In this document: piece after piece, positions 5,518 through 7,104 of the stretch
Position numbering within the stretch: the first letter of the stretch is position 1
Layout of the letters: each line of letters opens with the position of its first letter
DNA from: Hyphomicrobiaceae bacterium
GTDB taxonomy: Bacteria > Pseudomonadota > Alphaproteobacteria > Rhizobiales > Hyphomicrobiaceae
Length of the DNA: 7,104 bases
NCBI GenBank assembly: GCA_017353825.1
Contig: JAFMSC010000219.1
Span: forward strand, 1 to 7,104
Direction of reading: 5' to 3'
Notes under the pieces: model-generated
What the model was told of the DNA's origin: nothing
Seen by the model: only the letters and a program-made list of their open reading frames with translations
Database searches by the model: none
Made by a program: the position numbers and the translations under genes

Positions 5518-6396
5518 TTACGGAACACGCGCCGTGCCGACGAAGGCGACGCCGGCGAGGCCGATTGGTCCCGGACCCAAACGCGTCTCCAGGTTGTGGA
5601 CGAGGCGCTCCATGACGCCAGCCGCTCGATCGCCAAGGTTGGCCATCGTGGCAGCCATGCCGGGTGCAAAGCCGATGTGCTCGGCAAGCCAGCGGGCGGA
5701 CGACGCCTCAAGGCGCGCCGTTACCGTCGCAATGCTTGGCTCGCCCATGCCTTGAGCCCTGAACAGGGCGCGAAAGTCGCCTTCCTCGCGGTAGCGGAGC
5801 TGGGCGGGAAGCGGTGCCGGCCGCTGGTCCGGCCCGAGCGCCTCAGTCGCGGCCTGAGTGGCCCCTTGCGTGGTCCCTTGCGTGGTCCCTTGTGTGGCCG
5901 CTTGCGTGGCCGCGCGCAGCTCGGCTGCCAGTTCGTAACGCTCCGGCTGCGTCCACGTGACCAGCGATACCGCCCCGCCCGGACGCACGACGCGTCGCAT
6001 TTCGGCCAATCCGCGCTCGACATCCGGGAATAGGATGACACCAAGCACCGACAGGGCGGCATCGAAGCTCGCGTCCGCGAACTGCAGCGCCTGGCCGTCC
6101 ATGGTCCGCGCATCGATAACGAGGCCGCCTTCGGCCGCCCTCGCCGAGATGCGCTCGACCATGCGTGGCGACGCGTCGATGGCGGTCACCCGCAGCTTCT
6201 GGCGGGCCAAAGCCAGCGCGGCCCCGCCGCAGCCCGCCCCAACGTCGAGCACCGATTGGCCGGCAGCAAGCCCGAGCATCGCGATTGCGGCGTCGGCGAA
6301 TTGCAGGGTGAAGGGCTCAAACACCGTCTCGTACACGCAGACGTGATCGTCCCATCGCCACGGTTCCTGGTCCGGCTGGGGGCCCGTCGATAACAT
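5518..6396 (-). CDS. Class I SAM-dependent methyltransferase
   Basis: The 292-residue cytosolic protein has a Rossmann-type SAM-binding core of the UbiE/COG2226 style: motif I VLDVGAGCGGAA (49-60), acidic residue Asp75 at the end of strand 2 (VTAIDAS), a motif-II-like DASFDAALSVLGVILFPD (108-125) and motif III VVRPGGAVSLVTW (136-148). The C-terminal half (about 195-292) should form the substrate lid and does not identify a substrate. A Thr/Gln/Ala/Gly-rich stretch at 162-184, encoded by 12-bp tandem repeats, interrupts the fold in a likely surface loop. The ATG has only a weak AGG upstream (6401-6403). It is the first gene of the minus-strand run, 57 bp ahead of the binding-protein gene. Position suggests selenium methylation or detoxification, which is inference; a small-molecule methyltransferase unrelated to selenium is equally possible. 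No close named family recognised. Confidence 0.85.
   Translation of the reverse strand: MLSTGPQPDQEPWRWDDHVCVYETVFEPFTLQFADAAIAMLGLAAGQSVLDVGAGCGGAALALARQKLRVTAIDASPRMVERISARAAEGGLVIDARTMDGQALQFADASFDAALSVLGVILFPDVERGLAEMRRVVRPGGAVSLVTWTQPERYELAAELRAATQAATQGTTQGTTQGATQAATEALGPDQRPAPLPAQLRYREEGDFRALFRAQGMGEPSIATVTARLEASSARWLAEHIGFAPGMAATMANLGDRAAGVMERLVHNLETRLGPGPIGLAGVAFVGTARVP
5856..5915. repeat. Five imperfect 12-bp tandem repeats inside the methyltransferase
   Basis: Units of the form G(C/A/T)GTGG(C/T)C(C/G)CTT start at 5856, 5868, 5880, 5892 and 5904; the second and third are identical and the last is the most divergent. On the minus strand they encode tetrapeptides such as TTQG and ATQA. 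The 12-bp period keeps the reading frame, so copy number could change without breaking the gene. Confidence 0.85.
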
Positions 6397-6410
6397 CTTG
6401 CCTGCATCGT

Positions 6411-6466
6411 GCGAAGGACTGTCGGCGAAGGAATGTCGGCGAATGAATGTCAGCGACTGACCGTAC
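6411..6466. repeat. Four 14-bp direct repeats in the divergent intergenic region
   Basis: Units begin at 6411, 6425, 6439 and 6453: GCGAAGGACTGTCG, GCGAAGGAATGTCG, GCGAATGAATGTCA and GCGACTGACCGTAC. They lie between the divergent methyltransferase and radical SAM starts, about 15 bp upstream of the methyltransferase ATG. Such an array could bind a regulator of both directions or may be slippage-derived sequence. The copies drift progressively from left to right, which fits an old duplication or a series of partly conserved sites. Confidence 0.7.
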
Positions 6467-6524
6467 CGGGAAGCGCGGGCTACTGCGCCACTGTGAACCG
6501 CTGCTGCTTAACGAGCAAGTCTCA

Positions 6525-7104
6525 ATGTCGCTATCCGCCGCCGTCAACAACGCTCTCCACCCAACGCCTTGGTTCGCGCTCGGCCTCGGCCTGACCAACG
6601 AGTGCAATCTTGCCTGCGCCTTCTGCTACCGCGACACCTCCCGCGTCGATCGGCTGACGCTCGATCAGGTGCGTGCCGTGATGGAGCGCATTCCTGTGCG
6701 CTCGGTCAATCTCGGGACCGGCGAGAACGGGCTGCACCCGGACTTTTTGCCGATTCTCTCCTACCTGCGCGCGCAGCCGATCAAGCTGACCATGACCACC
6801 AACGGCTATTCGGTGGCGGCGATCTCGGATGCTGACCTGTCGGCCTTCAAGGACATCGAGTTCTCCCTCGACTATCCCAACGAGGCGGAGCAGGACAACC
6901 AGCGCGGCACCGGCAACTGGCAGCTGCTGCACGGGCAGGCGGCCCGCTGCCGGAGGCTCGGCGTGCCCGTCACTTTCATCGCGGTGATGATGCCCTCGAA
7001 CTTCGACCGCCTCGCCGACATCGCCGCCGTCGCGAAGGGCTACGATGCGCCGCTGAGGATCAACGTCTACCAGTCGGTCCGCACCGACAGATTTGCGCTC
7101 ACCT
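6525..7104 (+). CDS. Radical SAM enzyme, N-terminal part (runs off the window)
   Basis: The frame is open from ATG 6525 to the window edge, giving 193 residues of a longer protein. Cys27, Cys31 and Cys34 (CNLACAFCY) form the CX3CX2C site for the [4Fe-4S] cluster that cleaves S-adenosylmethionine. GTGE (64-67) stands where the GGE motif of the family sits, MTTNGY (90-95) is the usual strand-3 block, and FSLDYP (113-118) resembles the FSLDG strand of SPASM-type relatives. The enzyme should do radical chemistry in the cytosol; the substrate is unknown and any C-terminal auxiliary-cluster domain is outside the window. The start lacks a strong ribosome binding site; an in-frame ATG at 6447 would add 26 residues but these have no family-like features. 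It is divergent from the selD-transporter operon across 128 bp, so co-regulation is possible. Confidence 0.88.
   Translation, partial: MSLSAAVNNALHPTPWFALGLGLTNECNLACAFCYRDTSRVDRLTLDQVRAVMERIPVRSVNLGTGENGLHPDFLPILSYLRAQPIKLTMTTNGYSVAAISDADLSAFKDIEFSLDYPNEAEQDNQRGTGNWQLLHGQAARCRRLGVPVTFIAVMMPSNFDRLADIAAVAKGYDAPLRINVYQSVRTDRFALT

Noticed and set aside
4774..6033. A 419-codon plus-strand open frame opposite the binding protein and methyltransferase
   Set aside because: It crosses two genes with clear signal peptide, binding and SAM motifs on the other strand and has no domain of its own.
6531..6932. A 133-codon minus-strand frame opposite the radical SAM gene
   Set aside because: The plus strand carries an unmistakable CX3CX2C radical SAM core over the same bases; the minus frame shows no family features.

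Overview
The window is high-GC, densely coding DNA with proteobacterial features: strong Shine-Dalgarno sites, a GTG/TGA coupled overlap, and a GC-rich repeat of the kind common in Rhizobiales and related groups. An alphaproteobacterium is my best guess, but no taxonomic marker gene is present. I see no phage, insertion sequence, CRISPR or RNA gene.

Layout. The left edge (1-141, plus strand) is the last 46 codons of a sensor histidine kinase. After a convergent 220-bp gap comes a run of six minus-strand genes, read from right to left: a class I SAM-dependent methyltransferase (6396-5518), a periplasmic binding protein of the phosphonate/phosphite/selenate type (5460-4585), its ABC ATPase (4541-3732), a fused double permease (3735-2233, overlapping the ATPase by 4 bp), a DoxX/DoxD-family membrane protein (2137-1484) and selenophosphate synthase SelD (1411-362). 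All gaps are below 100 bp, so one transcript is likely. On the other side of a 128-bp divergent intergenic region a radical SAM enzyme begins on the plus strand at 6525 and runs off the right edge.

How the genes fit together. SelD makes selenophosphate, the donor for all known biosynthetic selenium use. A PhnCDE-like transporter next to selD matches the recurrent arrangement whose binding protein is annotated as a putative selenate ABC transporter subunit. The simplest reading is a selenium acquisition and activation operon: uptake of a selenium oxyanion or related compound, then activation by SelD. The methyltransferase, the DoxX-like protein and the divergent radical SAM enzyme are candidate further steps (reduction, methylation or use of selenium), but their roles are not shown by sequence. 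None of SelA, SelB, tRNA-Sec, the tRNA 2-selenouridine synthase, or the selenoneine enzymes is in the window, so the destination of the selenophosphate is unknown.

Local oddities are several short-period tandem repeats (14 bp at 4543-4598, 12 bp inside the methyltransferase, 14 bp in the divergent promoter region) and a GC-rich inverted-repeat element that has become the first ~50 codons of the ATPase reading frame.
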